From assembly GCA_041746105.1 (NCBI GenBank), contig JBGTHP010000021.1:62001-126000 (forward strand): a stretch of DNA of 64,000 bases. Reading direction: 5' to 3'. This document shows positions 1 to 8,402 of this stretch, piece after piece. Within the stretch, counting starts at the first letter, position 1; each line of letters starts with the position of its first letter. Made by a program: the position numbers and the translations under genes. Source of the stretch: JBFHRE01 sp041746105. GTDB taxonomy: Bacteria; Actinomycetota; Acidimicrobiia; Spongiisociales; ZC4RG35. Below the pieces are notes generated by a model that had not been told where the DNA came from, searched no databases, and saw nothing but the letters and a program-made list of their open reading frames with translations.

Positions 1-1396
1 CGCCGATCGGTACCGGGCGGCTTCCGGCGAGGGCAGTTTGCAGTTGGATGCTGGTCGGGTCGGAAGGAAGGCCCACCGCTTTGACGACTCCGGCAGGGTG
101 GTAGCGGTCGTTCCGGATGTCGTCGGTTCGGTCCCAGAACAGTTGGACCGGGCGTCGAACCACCGCCGCCAGTTCCACCGCCTGCTCCACAAAATCCTGG
201 TCGAGCCGGCGACCGAACGCGCCGCCGATCAACGGGACGTGCACGGTTACACGGCTCTGGGATAACCCGGTCACGCCGGCCGCGATCGCCTTCGCCAGTT
301 GTGGGTCCTGAGTCGCAGCCCACACCTCGCACCCTTGGTCGGTGACGTGGGCGGTGCAGGTCGGCGTTTCCATTGCAAGGTGCGAGAAGTAGGGATGGGT
401 GTACTCGGCGGTGCTTTCGCCCGACGCCGGATTGGTCGGCTCGAGCCGGTCGCGGAGTTCGACCAGAACCGAAGCGTCGTCGACCGTCCGGTCGCCGCGA
501 CCGTCCCAGCTGATCGACAACCGTGAGCGCCCTTGCAACGCCGCCCACGTGTTCTCGCCCACCACCGCGACCCCGTAGGACAGTTGGATCACGTCGATCA
601 CCCCCGGCACTGCCAGGGCCTCGGTGGCGTCAAAGGAATCGACGCCGTCACCAAAGACCGGAGGCCGCGCCACGACCCCGAAGACCATGTCGGGAAGCCG
701 GACGTCACTGCCGTAGAGGGCGGCTCCGCGCACGATGTCGGGGGCGTCGACCAGGGAGCGATCGGTTCCGATGATGCGGAAGTCGGTCGGTTCTTTGAGC
801 ACGATTTCTGCGGAGGCGGGCGGGTCGAGGCCTGCTGCGGATTCGACCAGTTCTCCGTACGACGCCGTTCGGTCACCGTCGATTTCTTCCACGACACCGC
901 TGTTGGTCGTGCAGGAGTCGGGAGCCACTCCCCAGCCGTTGGCGGCAGCAGTCACCAGCATGGTGCGAGCGGTGGCTCCCACCGTCCGCAGCATGTCATA
1001 GCGGGTGGAGATGCTGAGGCTTCCGCCGGTCACCTGATCTCCGAAGCGGCCATCGCCGGCGGCGGTTTCAACCCTGACCCGTTCCCAGTCGGCATCCAGT
1101 TCCTCTGCCACGATCATCGCCAAGGCGGTACGAACCCCCTGGCCCATCTCGCTCTTGGGGACCGTGATCGTCACCAACCCGTTCGAGTCGATACGAAGCA
1201 GGACATGTGGATCGAAGACTGCCCCAGCCGGTGCTTCCGTAGATATCGTCTCCGTCGTGGCCGGTGTGGTCGTAACTGTCGTCGTGGCGGAGTCTTCCGG
1301 GGCGTCACATGCCACGGTCAACAGTCCGAGCACCAGCCCCCCGCCGCCGAGTGCGCCGGTTCTGATGAACGTGCGCCGGTCGATCTCACGTCTCAT
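1..1396 (-). CDS. Molybdopterin-binding large subunit of a xanthine-dehydrogenase-family oxidoreductase (IorB-like), 3' end outside window
   Basis: The reverse strand reads open from the ATG at 1396 to the window edge (about 465 codons), so the C-terminal half is missing. The start MRREIDRRTFIRTG carries a twin-arginine motif (RRTFI). It is followed by a hydrophobic stretch ending LLTVACDAPE, which also resembles a lipobox, so the protein is probably Tat-exported and perhaps lipid-anchored. Conserved pieces of the aldehyde oxidase/isoquinoline 1-oxidoreductase beta family are visible: VPKSEMGQGVRTALAMIVAE, GDQVTGGS, LAMETPTCTA and PLIGGAFGRRLDQDF. It overlaps the [2Fe-2S] subunit by 4 bases (ATGA), as expected for a two-subunit enzyme without a FAD subunit. 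The substrate cannot be deduced. Confidence 0.93.
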   Translation of the reverse strand, partial: MRREIDRRTFIRTGALGGGGLVLGLLTVACDAPEDSATTTVTTTPATTETISTEAPAGAVFDPHVLLRIDSNGLVTITVPKSEMGQGVRTALAMIVAEELDADWERVRVETAAGDGRFGDQVTGGSLSISTRYDMLRTVGATARTMLVTAAANGWGVAPDSCTTNSGVVEEIDGDRTASYGELVESAAGLDPPASAEIVLKEPTDFRIIGTDRSLVDAPDIVRGAALYGSDVRLPDMVFGVVARPPVFGDGVDSFDATEALAVPGVIDVIQLSYGVAVVGENTWAALQGRSRLSISWDGRGDRTVDDASVLVELRDRLEPTNPASGESTAEYTHPYFSHLAMETPTCTAHVTDQGCEVWAATQDPQLAKAIAAGVTGLSQSRVTVHVPLIGGAFGRRLDQDFVEQAVELAAVVRRPVQLFWDRTDDIRNDRYHPAGVVKAVGLPSDPTSIQLQTALAGSRPVPIG

Positions 1397-1851
1397 GCAA
1401 TTCCTGCCGCTCGTTCGATCGCCCGCCGGATAGCCATATAGGTTCCGCAACGACACAGCACCGATTTCATGGCTTCGGTGATCTGGTCGTCTGTTGGTTG
1501 TGGGTGTTGGGCGAGGAGGGCGGATGCAGCCATGATCTGGCCGGGCTGGCAATATCCGCATTGGGCCACGTTTTCCTGGACGAAAGCCAGTTGGAGCGGA
1601 TGCGAGCCATCCATCGACAGGCCCTCGATCGTTGTGACTTCGAGGCCCTCAACTGCTGCCAGTGCAGTTATACAGGACCGGGTGGCCTCGCCACCTACGT
1701 GCACGGTGCAGCTGCCACACCAGCCTTCACCGCATCCGAATTTGGTCCCGGTCAGACCGAGCAGGTCGCGCAGCACCCACAACAAGGGCATTTCCGGTTC
1801 TACGTCGACCGTCACGGCTTCGCCGTTGATCGAAGCCCCGACTTCGGCCAT
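1393..1851 (-). CDS. [2Fe-2S] iron-sulfur subunit of the molybdenum hydroxylase (IorA-like)
   Basis: A 152-residue protein with the two-cluster fold of CoxS/IorA small subunits. The plant-ferredoxin-type motif is CGEGWCGSCTVHVGG plus a later Cys. The helical all-alpha cluster is CGYCQPGQIM and VLCRCGTYMAIRRAI. It passes electrons from the molybdenum cofactor of its partner to an acceptor. The ATG at 1851 is preferred over a GTG 21 bases upstream because GGACGGGAGG lies just before it. The stop overlaps the start of the large subunit. It has no Tat signal of its own and probably rides out with the large subunit. Confidence 0.92.
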   Translation of the reverse strand: MAEVGASINGEAVTVDVEPEMPLLWVLRDLLGLTGTKFGCGEGWCGSCTVHVGGEATRSCITALAAVEGLEVTTIEGLSMDGSHPLQLAFVQENVAQCGYCQPGQIMAASALLAQHPQPTDDQITEAMKSVLCRCGTYMAIRRAIERAAGIA

Positions 1852-1982
1852 ATCGACCTCCCGTCCAATCACAGGATTATCTACAAAGTTCCGCTTCGTG
1901 TCTGTGCCGACCTAGGGCGGCCCAACTCGACCTGCTCAGGCCGCTGCTTGCCGGCTACCCGACGCACTACGCCGGGGTCGTG

Positions 1983-2357
1983 TCAATTGGTTCGTGGCCC
2001 TGTGAGTTCTCCAAAAAAGCCATCGATCCGTTCGATCAACCCGCTGTCGGCGACGGTGGCGATATCGAGTCCGGCAACGAGGACCCGGCCATTGTGGATG
2101 AGATCCCATCGATAACGGTGACGGTTGTGGTGGCTGTCGATTCCGGATGCGATGGTGAACTCGGCGTCGGGTCGTTTCGTCCGGAATTCGCGCACGTTTG
2201 CTTCGAGCGCGTCGCGTCCTTGATGGTGGTGGATGGGGTCGCAGAAATCGAAGTCCTCAGAGACTGCGAGATCCAGATGGCCGCGTACCAAGTTCAGGTC
2301 TCGTTCGTTCCACATCGCCCAGTAATACTCGAAGGCTTCCACGGGAAACTGGCTCAT
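1983..2357 (-). CDS. SnoaL-like / NTF2-fold protein
   Basis: A 124-residue protein of typical SnoaL-like length. It begins MSQFPVEAFEYYWAMWNERD and has the family pattern of an alpha helix, then FDFCDPIHHHQGRDALEANV, then beta strands (FTIASGIDSHHNRHRYRW, VLVAGLDIATV). Such proteins are small ligand-binding or enzyme domains (hydrolases, isomerases, polyketide cyclases). Nothing here fixes the substrate. It lies downstream of the molybdenum enzyme on the opposite side of a short gap, so joint transcription is not shown. Confidence 0.8.
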   Translation of the reverse strand: MSQFPVEAFEYYWAMWNERDLNLVRGHLDLAVSEDFDFCDPIHHHQGRDALEANVREFRTKRPDAEFTIASGIDSHHNRHRYRWDLIHNGRVLVAGLDIATVADSGLIERIDGFFGELTGPRTN

Positions 2358-2627
2358 CTCCCGAGATTAGGTGCTCGTATCGGAGGGGGCTGGAGGTGGC
2401 GGTCGAGCCCCCCTCCCCGGCTTCGCCGGTACTCCCCCCAAACTCCCTCGCATCGCTCGGTCGAGGGGGGAGACACAGGCTCTCCGGTTGTGCTCGGTCG
2501 AGGGGGGAGAGACAAACCTGCCCTGGTTCTGTTTGGTTGAGGGGTGTCCTCCCCTGGGGAGGGACGAAGTCCCGAGTGTTGGGGGAGGTGGATTCGGCCC
2601 GGTAGGGCCGGAGACGGAGGGGGTTGG
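2358..2627. repeat. GC-rich intergenic repeat/palindrome block
   Basis: This 270-base gap contains no convincing gene. It holds a 19-base direct repeat GCTCGGTCGAGGGGGGAGA at 2455-2473 and 2492-2510. A palindromic block around 2404-2438 (AGCCCCCCTCCCCGGC...TTCGCCGG...ACTCCCCC) has a reverse-complement relative at about 29420-29450. The block looks like a dispersed extragenic element rather than decayed coding sequence. Confidence 0.55.
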
Positions 2628-3074
2628 TCAGACCCGGGCTGAGTAGAGGAACGTGCGAAAAGGCCAGGCCTCTGTCAACCAACCGGAGAGAGACTCCCAT
2701 ACGACCTTGTCCATCTCCGGTCGGCTCGAGGTGACCCAGGAGCGGACGTGGGCGTCGAAGTCGTCCGATTTGGCGGGATAGATGTAGACGCACCCGATGA
2801 CCTCGTCGCCATCGAGGATCGAATAGGTGAAACTGGTTCGGTCGGTGAATTCGCCGGCGTGCATGACCATGTCGGCCAGGTTGTCTTCGAGTGTCATCGG
2901 CGCCGGCCAGTCGAGTTGTTCCATCCCTGGAGTAGCTCGGATGTGATCGATGCTCGACATCCATGCTTCGTGGTCACGCTCGTTGTGCTCTGGGCCGAGG
3001 GGTTCGAGATGAAAACCCGAACCATCAAAAGTGGTGGGGACCTCGAAGTCACCGGGGACGAATTGACCGCTCAG
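2628..3074 (-). CDS. GNAT-family N-acetyltransferase, start uncertain (possible CTG)
   Basis: The reading frame encodes FVPGDFEVPTTFDGSGFHLE, then LGPEHNERDHEAWMSSIDHI, then LDGDEVIGCVYIYPAKSDDF and WLTEAWPFRTFLYSARV. This pattern matches small actinobacterial GNAT acetyltransferases, whose proteins usually begin just before FVP-DFEVP. The only ATG (2960) would remove the first third. No ATG, GTG or TTG lies in frame upstream, but CTG at 3074-3072 sits in a CTGA overlap with the stop of the upstream gene, preceded by GGGAGCGGG. I therefore infer a CTG start. Alternatives are a short form from 2960 or a damaged start codon. Confidence 0.72.
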   Translation of the reverse strand: MSGQFVPGDFEVPTTFDGSGFHLEPLGPEHNERDHEAWMSSIDHIRATPGMEQLDWPAPMTLEDNLADMVMHAGEFTDRTSFTYSILDGDEVIGCVYIYPAKSDDFDAHVRSWVTSSRPEMDKVVWESLSGWLTEAWPFRTFLYSARV

Positions 3075-3525
3075 ATCAAACCCGCTCCCAATCGGAGCAC
3101 CATCGCGATTTCGGTTCCTACCAAGATCAGGGCGATCATGGCACCACCTGTGGTCACCTTTTTGGCGCTGGCCGCAACAACGGCCATGTCACCCGCTGTC
3201 GCCGCCTCGAGCATCGCTTTCAACGACGGTACGTTGTTGAACAGTGCAATCGAGAGCGCTACGACGACTGCTGCGATCCCGATTCCGACGAAAGCGTGAG
3301 ACCAGAGCCAAGCGTCCTCGGTCGTCACCAGGAGAATTCCGGATGCCAGAGCACCGCGGCGGGGATGAAGAACTTCGTTACGGCTTCGAGGACAACACCG
3401 ATCCAAGCACCGGCGGCAGGCCCCCCGGCCTTCCCCATCCTGGGGCCGGCAAACCCGAGGAGGAACGAGCCCCCGATCCAGGTGGCGGCAGACAGAATGT
3501 GGACGATCAACGGGGTGTCACTCAA
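3071..3525 (-). pseudogene. Small multi-TM (DUF2269/CopD-like) membrane protein split by a frameshift
   Basis: Two overlapping frames add up to one protein of about 150 residues. The first half starts at TTG 3525 after AAGGAG (LSDTPLIVHILSAATWIGGS... to FFIPAAVL). The second half, in another frame, resumes at ALASGILLVTTEDAWLWSHA and runs to VLRLGAGLI. The frame changes near 3340-3356. A related intact gene lies at 6701-7147 (same opening of a helix with HxLSAxxWxGGS), which supports the joined reading. It overlaps the broken membrane gene upstream by 8 bases. It is either a real frameshift mutation or a one-base assembly error. Confidence 0.7.
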
Positions 3526-4866
3526 GGAGACTCCTTCTCCGGCTTGGCTTGAGGCTACCCATCTGCATGAAGCGCCTGCTGGAACACTGGTCAATCAGCA
3601 GAATGGGTATGTCGGTGGAGGCCATTCGGTTTCGTGCGGGATCAGTTGGCTCACGCATCCAGATGTGGAGTGTCGAAGGCTGCAGACTCGTCGCAATCAC
3701 AGTCTCTACCTGAGGGCGGATGCTGGCGAGCTCTGGTCGTACCCGCAGGCGGCTTGCGAGTTCGGCCAGGACTTGGTCTGACTGGTATCGGGTGCGATTG
3801 AATTTTCGGTCGACCCAAGATCCAACGCGGCGTCGCAAGGGGTAGAAGACCGCGGCCGCCGCCAATGTCGAGCCTGCCACCGCGATGTCGCTCTCGGCGG
3901 GCAGGATCTGAGTCAACAGCGCCACACCTGCAAGATAAATCGCGGCCACCATCCCGATCACGATGGCATAAGCCACCGTTCGTGAGATGACCCGGTCGAT
4001 GTCGTAGAGGCGGTATCGGATGATGGCCAGTCCCACGGCAACCGGGAACGCGACGAAGGCCACCGCGTTTGAGGCTATGCCGACCGGGTTGCTGAAGTCG
4101 GCCAAGATGTTCTGGAGTCCGGCCGAAGCGAGGAGTAGGGCCACTGCCAGCCCCATCCAGCGGATCTGGAGACGCTCGGTGAGGTCGCCGCGCCGGTATC
4201 GAGTGGCGAGTGAGATGACCGTCAATGGGAGAAAAGGCAGGAAGATTACGCTCGACGCGATCTCGGCGGGGTTTTTGGTATCAACATTGCCGGTCACGAG
4301 CAACCGGAGTTCGTCGAGCGGTAATGAGGCGCCCCACCACAATCCGCCGAAGAAGCCCGTTACGCCAAGCGTGACGACTGCCCATAACGCCCAACGCCAG
4401 CGCCCGACGGGGGTGCCCGTCGGGTTAGACCAACCACATCGAACATCCGGCGGACCCCACCAGGACCAGAACTGACGCTGCGATGAGCGCCACCGGCCGG
4501 TAGGTCCACTCCCAGGGCAATGGGCTGTTGATCAGATATCCACGAGAGAAGTCGGTGAGGGTGGCTGCCGCCCCAAAGACGAGGAGTGCCAGACCGACCC
4601 GGTTGCCGGGGCGGTTTGAGCAACACCACCGTTGCCATCAACGTCGAAGCCCCTCCGCCGATTGCCAGAGCCCATTCCCCGAGCCACACCGACCACACAG
4701 CCATGGCTGCCAGCACCAATGCCCATGCCATCAGTAGCCAACGCCCGGCCTTTCCGGCCCAAAAGACGGTCTGGAACGCGTCAGGCCGCTCCCGCCCCGT
4801 ATCGCTGGCCGCCGGAGCGGTAGGCAACGTCAGTCCGTCCATTTCGAGATACTCGGAGGTTTCCAT
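3518..4866 (-). pseudogene. Multi-TM kinase-less sensor-like membrane protein, broken by two frame changes
   Basis: This is one of four paralogues in the window. The conserved C-terminal half (to 3518) is intact: ALGLAIIRYRLYDIDRVISRT-type motif, helix pairs, AAAVFYPLRRRVGSWVDRKF and SLQPSTLHIWMREP. The N-terminal half starts near MTETSEYLEMDG-like sequence at about 4866 (actual residues METSEYLEMDG), giving hydrophobic helices. It needs one frame change in the C/G run near 4605-4612 (KPPR to GNRVGLALLVFG) and another near 4427, where WLV meets a stop but NPTGTPVGRWRWALW continues in the next frame. No kinase ATPase domain follows. It is either a decaying paralogue or carries sequencing indels. 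Confidence 0.72.
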
Positions 4867-5161
4867 CACGGCATCGTTACGGCTATTTGACTTCCAAGAC
4901 CCTCTCCGACCATCCGGGCCAGGCTTGATGTCTGTAGAAAGAAACACGAACGAGGTACCGACGGCGGCTGGGACCCTGGCTCAACCTCTCTCCCAAGAGA
5001 TGATGGCAACAATTCTAGGTGGCGGCGGGTCGAGGTGACGGGCGACCGCCTCCGGTCGTCACACCGCGCCATCGGGCCGCCGACGGCGTCGGGCCGTAAG
5101 CTCTCGCCTTCATGGAAATTGCATTTCGCCGGCGATCCTACTTCTCTCCCGGGAGCTCCCG

Positions 5162-6562
5162 ATGAATACCGACTCGCAGCTCATGGAGATGGCGATCCGT
5201 CAGTTTCTCAAGCACACAGATGCCGTGTGGAATGTCGCTCGACGACTCGACTCCGACGGTTTGGACCGGGCCATCGCCGCTATCGATCTGGGGGGTCGGA
5301 AGAACCCACGACAAATCACCAAAGCCGATGGCGTTGTCCTGTTCTCGCTCGTCGCAGGCGCCGACCAACAATTCAGCGAGGCCGAGCGAGGGCTGTTCGA
5401 TCGTTATACCGCCGGCTCGGACGCGCCTCCCGGGGGCGAGCCGTTGATCGACCACCTGGCTGCGACCGGCCAGCGGACACCAGGGGGTTTTCGAGCGCTG
5501 CTCGCTTTTGACCTCGACCACGATTCAGCGCTCTCATCCCACTACGCCAGGGCGGTTCGAACCTACGTGACGATGATCAAGGCGGTGGACGGTCCAAGCC
5601 AGGTGGAGGAGGCGGCGCTCATCTCCGATATCGAAAAGAGCATGCAGACCGCGGCCAGGGCCGCCGGTGGACCCGTGCCATTCGAGGCCTCACAAGAGCA
5701 CGGCGAGCCCGAGGTCGAGGCCGAGTCGGATGTGGTCGAACAGGAACAAACCGAACGTGAAAAACTCGAACCCCTGCTGGCGGAACTGGATTCCCTTGTC
5801 GGTCTGGAGGATGCCAAACATCAGGTCAGGCTGCTGACCGACTTTGTCCACATCCAGAACGTGCGCCGCGACGCCGGCCTTCCTACCCGGGATCTTTCTT
5901 ATCACTTGTCGTTCACCGGCAACCCTGGCACCGGCAAAACCACGGTGGCCCGGATTTTGTCTCGGATCTACAGCGCCCTCGGTGTCGTCTCGAAAGGTCA
6001 TCTGGTCGAGGTGGATCGGTCGCAGTTGGTCGGCTCGTACGTCGGCCAGACCGCCCCGATGGTGCGGGCGCGGGTGGAAGAGGCCCTGGGTGGTGTGTTG
6101 TTCATCGATGAGGCTTATGCCCTCGCCAGCCGGGGCGAACAGGACTTCGGGCGGGAAGCGGTCGACACCCTGGTCAAGCTGATGGAAGACCATCGTGACG
6201 ACCTCGTGGTGATCCTGGCCGGTTATCCAGGGCCGATGTCTGAGTTGATCCGCTCCAACCCCGGCCTCGAATCACGGATACGCACGGTGATCCAGTTCGA
6301 CGATTTCACCCACGAACAGTTGATGGAGATCTTCCAGAAGTTGTGCACCGACCACGGCTATCACCTTTCACCGGAGGCGGAGGTTGTCTTGTCGCTCCGC
6401 TTCGAGGAAGCACCACGGGGCGAGGGTTTTGGCAACGCTCGTCTTGTGCGCAACTGGTTCGAAGACGCCATCACACTTCAGGCCAGCCGCCTGGTCCAAT
6501 CCGGCGCCACCGACCCTGACTCCTTGAAGGCGCTGGTCGAGAGCGACCTGTTCGAGGTGTGA
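5162..6562 (+). CDS. AAA+ ATPase of the CbbX/EccA type with an N-terminal TerB-like region
   Basis: A 466-residue protein. Residues about 1-130 include VVLFSLVAGADQQFSEAERG, reminiscent of TerB-like helical domains. An acidic linker (EPEVEAESDVVEQEQTEREK) follows. Residues about 215-460 are a CbbX/SpoVK-type AAA+ module: Walker A GNPGTGKTTVARI, pore-loop-like SYVGQTAPMVR, Walker B GVLFIDEAYALA, sensor region VVILAGYPGPM, and arginine-rich PGLESRIRTVIQF. Such ATPases remodel protein partners, but no RuBisCO or type VII secretion gene is near, so the client is unknown. The ATG at 5162 follows GGGAGCTCCCG. Confidence 0.88.
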   Translation: MNTDSQLMEMAIRQFLKHTDAVWNVARRLDSDGLDRAIAAIDLGGRKNPRQITKADGVVLFSLVAGADQQFSEAERGLFDRYTAGSDAPPGGEPLIDHLAATGQRTPGGFRALLAFDLDHDSALSSHYARAVRTYVTMIKAVDGPSQVEEAALISDIEKSMQTAARAAGGPVPFEASQEHGEPEVEAESDVVEQEQTEREKLEPLLAELDSLVGLEDAKHQVRLLTDFVHIQNVRRDAGLPTRDLSYHLSFTGNPGTGKTTVARILSRIYSALGVVSKGHLVEVDRSQLVGSYVGQTAPMVRARVEEALGGVLFIDEAYALASRGEQDFGREAVDTLVKLMEDHRDDLVVILAGYPGPMSELIRSNPGLESRIRTVIQFDDFTHEQLMEIFQKLCTDHGYHLSPEAEVVLSLRFEEAPRGEGFGNARLVRNWFEDAITLQASRLVQSGATDPDSLKALVESDLFEV

Positions 6563-6577
6563 CCCAGGCCCCTGGGT
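6562..6577 (+). terminator. Terminator-like palindrome after the AAA+ gene
   Basis: ACCCAGGCCCCTGGGT is a perfect inverted repeat that starts at the stop codon of the AAA+ ATPase gene. There is no long T run after it, so it is only a weak intrinsic-terminator candidate. Confidence 0.4.
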
Positions 6578-6700
6578 GGTGGGCACCTTTCCTTCAGGGA
6601 GTGGGTCGAGTTGCCGACCGCTCTTCTAGGGCCGGTAGATCGCGAAATGATGATTTCATCGCGCCGGTTTCGAAGGTGTTGCCGCCCCAGCGTTCCGGGA

Positions 6701-7147
6701 ATGTATGAGCTACTGATCCTGGTTCATGTTCTATCTGCGATGGTGTGGCTAGGGGGAAGCCTCGCTTACATGCTCTCGGTGCGGCGGGGACAAAAAGCCG
6801 GCGGTGTGAGCGGCGCCTACGAATGGATCGAACGGTTCAGTTGGATGGTCGTGGAGTACGGCCCGGCTGCCCTTCTTGTCCTGGCAACTGGCGTCACCAT
6901 GGTGTCGGTCAACGACGCCTGGCGGTTCTCCCAGAGCTGGGTCTATGGCGCACTCATCCTGGTTGCGGTCATCTCGGTGTTGGGGGGCGGCAACTTCGAG
7001 AAGAATATGAAGGAGCTCCACGCCGATGGCAAATTGGAGAGCCCCGAATTCGCGGCATTGTTGAGCCGGACGATGCGCTCCGGCTGGGTCGGGCTGGCTG
7101 GGCTCGTCCTCATCGTGACTCTCATGGTGTACAAACCGGGCGCGTGA
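6701..7147 (+). CDS. Four-TM integral membrane protein, DUF2269/CopD-like
   Basis: A 148-residue, very hydrophobic protein starting MYELLILVHVLSAMVWLGGS, with helices around 5-25, 50-70, 80-100 and 125-145. The first-helix pattern HVLSAxVWLGG is shared with DUF2269-like and CopD-like proteins, which often carry a conserved His in that helix. A longer in-frame start at 6611 exists, but ATG 6701 opens directly at the first helix. The broken gene at 3071-3525 is a relative. Its function is unknown; haem, copper or quinone-linked roles are possible for the wider family. Confidence 0.75.
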   Translation: MYELLILVHVLSAMVWLGGSLAYMLSVRRGQKAGGVSGAYEWIERFSWMVVEYGPAALLVLATGVTMVSVNDAWRFSQSWVYGALILVAVISVLGGGNFEKNMKELHADGKLESPEFAALLSRTMRSGWVGLAGLVLIVTLMVYKPGA

Positions 7148-7215
7148 GGGGCCTCATCCACGAGGGCGTCATCGTGTGATCGGGCCGGACGCCTTGGCCG
7201 ATCAGGCGGCGGCGC

Positions 7216-7593
7216 TCAGAGTTCGGCAAAAAGATCGACCGGGTTGTCGTCGGGGTCGAGGACCGTGGCGTAACGCTGTCCCCAGCCGGCGTCGAAAGGG
7301 TCGACGTGGCTCCGATGACCGGCCGCCGTCATCCTGGCATGGGTTGCGTCGACGTCGGAGGGAGAGTCGCAGAGGAAAGCAAGTGCTACCCGATGCCCGC
7401 CCGAGGGTGGCGTCCAGGTCGAGAAGCTCTGAACCACCTCGACCGTGTCGAACATGATTCGGATTCCACCGGCCAAGGTCCCCTCCACATGCCCATCGGG
7501 CTCGTCTGGGAGTTCGACTCCCAGTAGGCGGTAGAAATTTATCGTCGCCTGCATATCCGAAACGACGAATCCAAAAGCATCGAAGGTGGCCAT
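7216..7593 (-). CDS. VOC-superfamily (glyoxalase/bleomycin-resistance-like) protein
   Basis: A 125-residue single VOC unit. It has the paired beta-alpha-beta-beta-beta pattern: FGFVVSDMQATINFYRLLGV at the start and QRYATVLDPDDNPVDLFAEL at the end, the latter carrying the usual DPDGNxxxL-like motif. Such proteins bind a metal and act on, or sequester, small electrophiles. The metal ligands are not fully clear here. It stands alone between convergent neighbours. Confidence 0.85.
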   Translation of the reverse strand: MATFDAFGFVVSDMQATINFYRLLGVELPDEPDGHVEGTLAGGIRIMFDTVEVVQSFSTWTPPSGGHRVALAFLCDSPSDVDATHARMTAAGHRSHVDPFDAGWGQRYATVLDPDDNPVDLFAEL

Positions 7594-7694
7594 CGAATCA
7601 ACCCTACGCCGGTGGAACCACGTCGCGCTCGAAAGCTCGACTTTTCTCAGGGGAGTTGGAATGGTCTACTCGGTGGCCGGCGGGCGGTGAGAAG

Positions 7695-8348
7695 TCAATC
7701 TCCGGCGACGAAATAGAGCCACTCGCCATCGGCGGTGATTCCGAGGCGGTAGCCGACGTATCCGCCGAACTCGGCGAAGACTTGGAGATCGGCGGCGCCG
7801 TATATGTCGAGCAGAGCATCACGTTCTGCTTGCGGAACCTCTTCCCACGAGTGGTAGGCGAAGGCGGCAGGCCACACGTAGTAGGTGGTGTCTTCGACCT
7901 CCACCGTCCCGTATTCGAGGTTGAGCAACTGGAGCATCATCAACAGCGGAGGCGGTCCTCCGTCTCCACTGGACACGACTCGTTGTTCGAGGTCGTGCCA
8001 GTAGCCGGCCGGGTCCTCTCCTCCTCCGAAGCTGAACGTAAAACCCGGCGAAGTGAGCCCGGCCAGAGTTTCGTGGTCGCAGGCGGCGGCAGCAGAGAAG
8101 ATGGCCTGTCGGGTTTCGTCGACGGCATCGGGGAGTTCCTGGTCGAGGATCACCATTCGCAGACCCGCAGTCGAACAGAACTCGACCTGAGTGGTCGTCG
8201 GAACCGGGCGAGTGGCGGTTACTGGTGGAGCCTGGGTGGTGGCCGGTGCCGTTGATGAGGGGATGGTGGTTGTCGCTTCGACCCCGCCGCCTCCGCAGGC
8301 GGCGACCAGCAAGGCCAAAATCGCAACCGAGATGCGGGTTTTGTTCAC
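7695..8348 (-). CDS. Secreted lipoprotein of unknown function
   Basis: A 217-residue protein from a GTG start. The signal peptide MNKTRISVAILALLVAAC ends in a lipobox (VAAC), so lipidation of the Cys is expected. A Thr/Pro-rich low-complexity linker (about 25-55) precedes the globular part. The globular part has three cysteines and an NTF2-like feel (FSAAAACDHETLAGLTSPGF, YGTVEVEDTTYYVWPAAFAY). I do not recognise a named family. A comparable lipoprotein with a Thr-rich linker is at 17488-18225. Confidence 0.72.
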   Translation of the reverse strand: MNKTRISVAILALLVAACGGGGVEATTTIPSSTAPATTQAPPVTATRPVPTTTQVEFCSTAGLRMVILDQELPDAVDETRQAIFSAAAACDHETLAGLTSPGFTFSFGGGEDPAGYWHDLEQRVVSSGDGGPPPLLMMLQLLNLEYGTVEVEDTTYYVWPAAFAYHSWEEVPQAERDALLDIYGAADLQVFAEFGGYVGYRLGITADGEWLYFVAGD

Positions 8349-8402
8349 ACAGTTGAGACGATCGCCAGCGCCGTTTCGTTCCCGACTGCAGGAAACGGAC
8401 GT

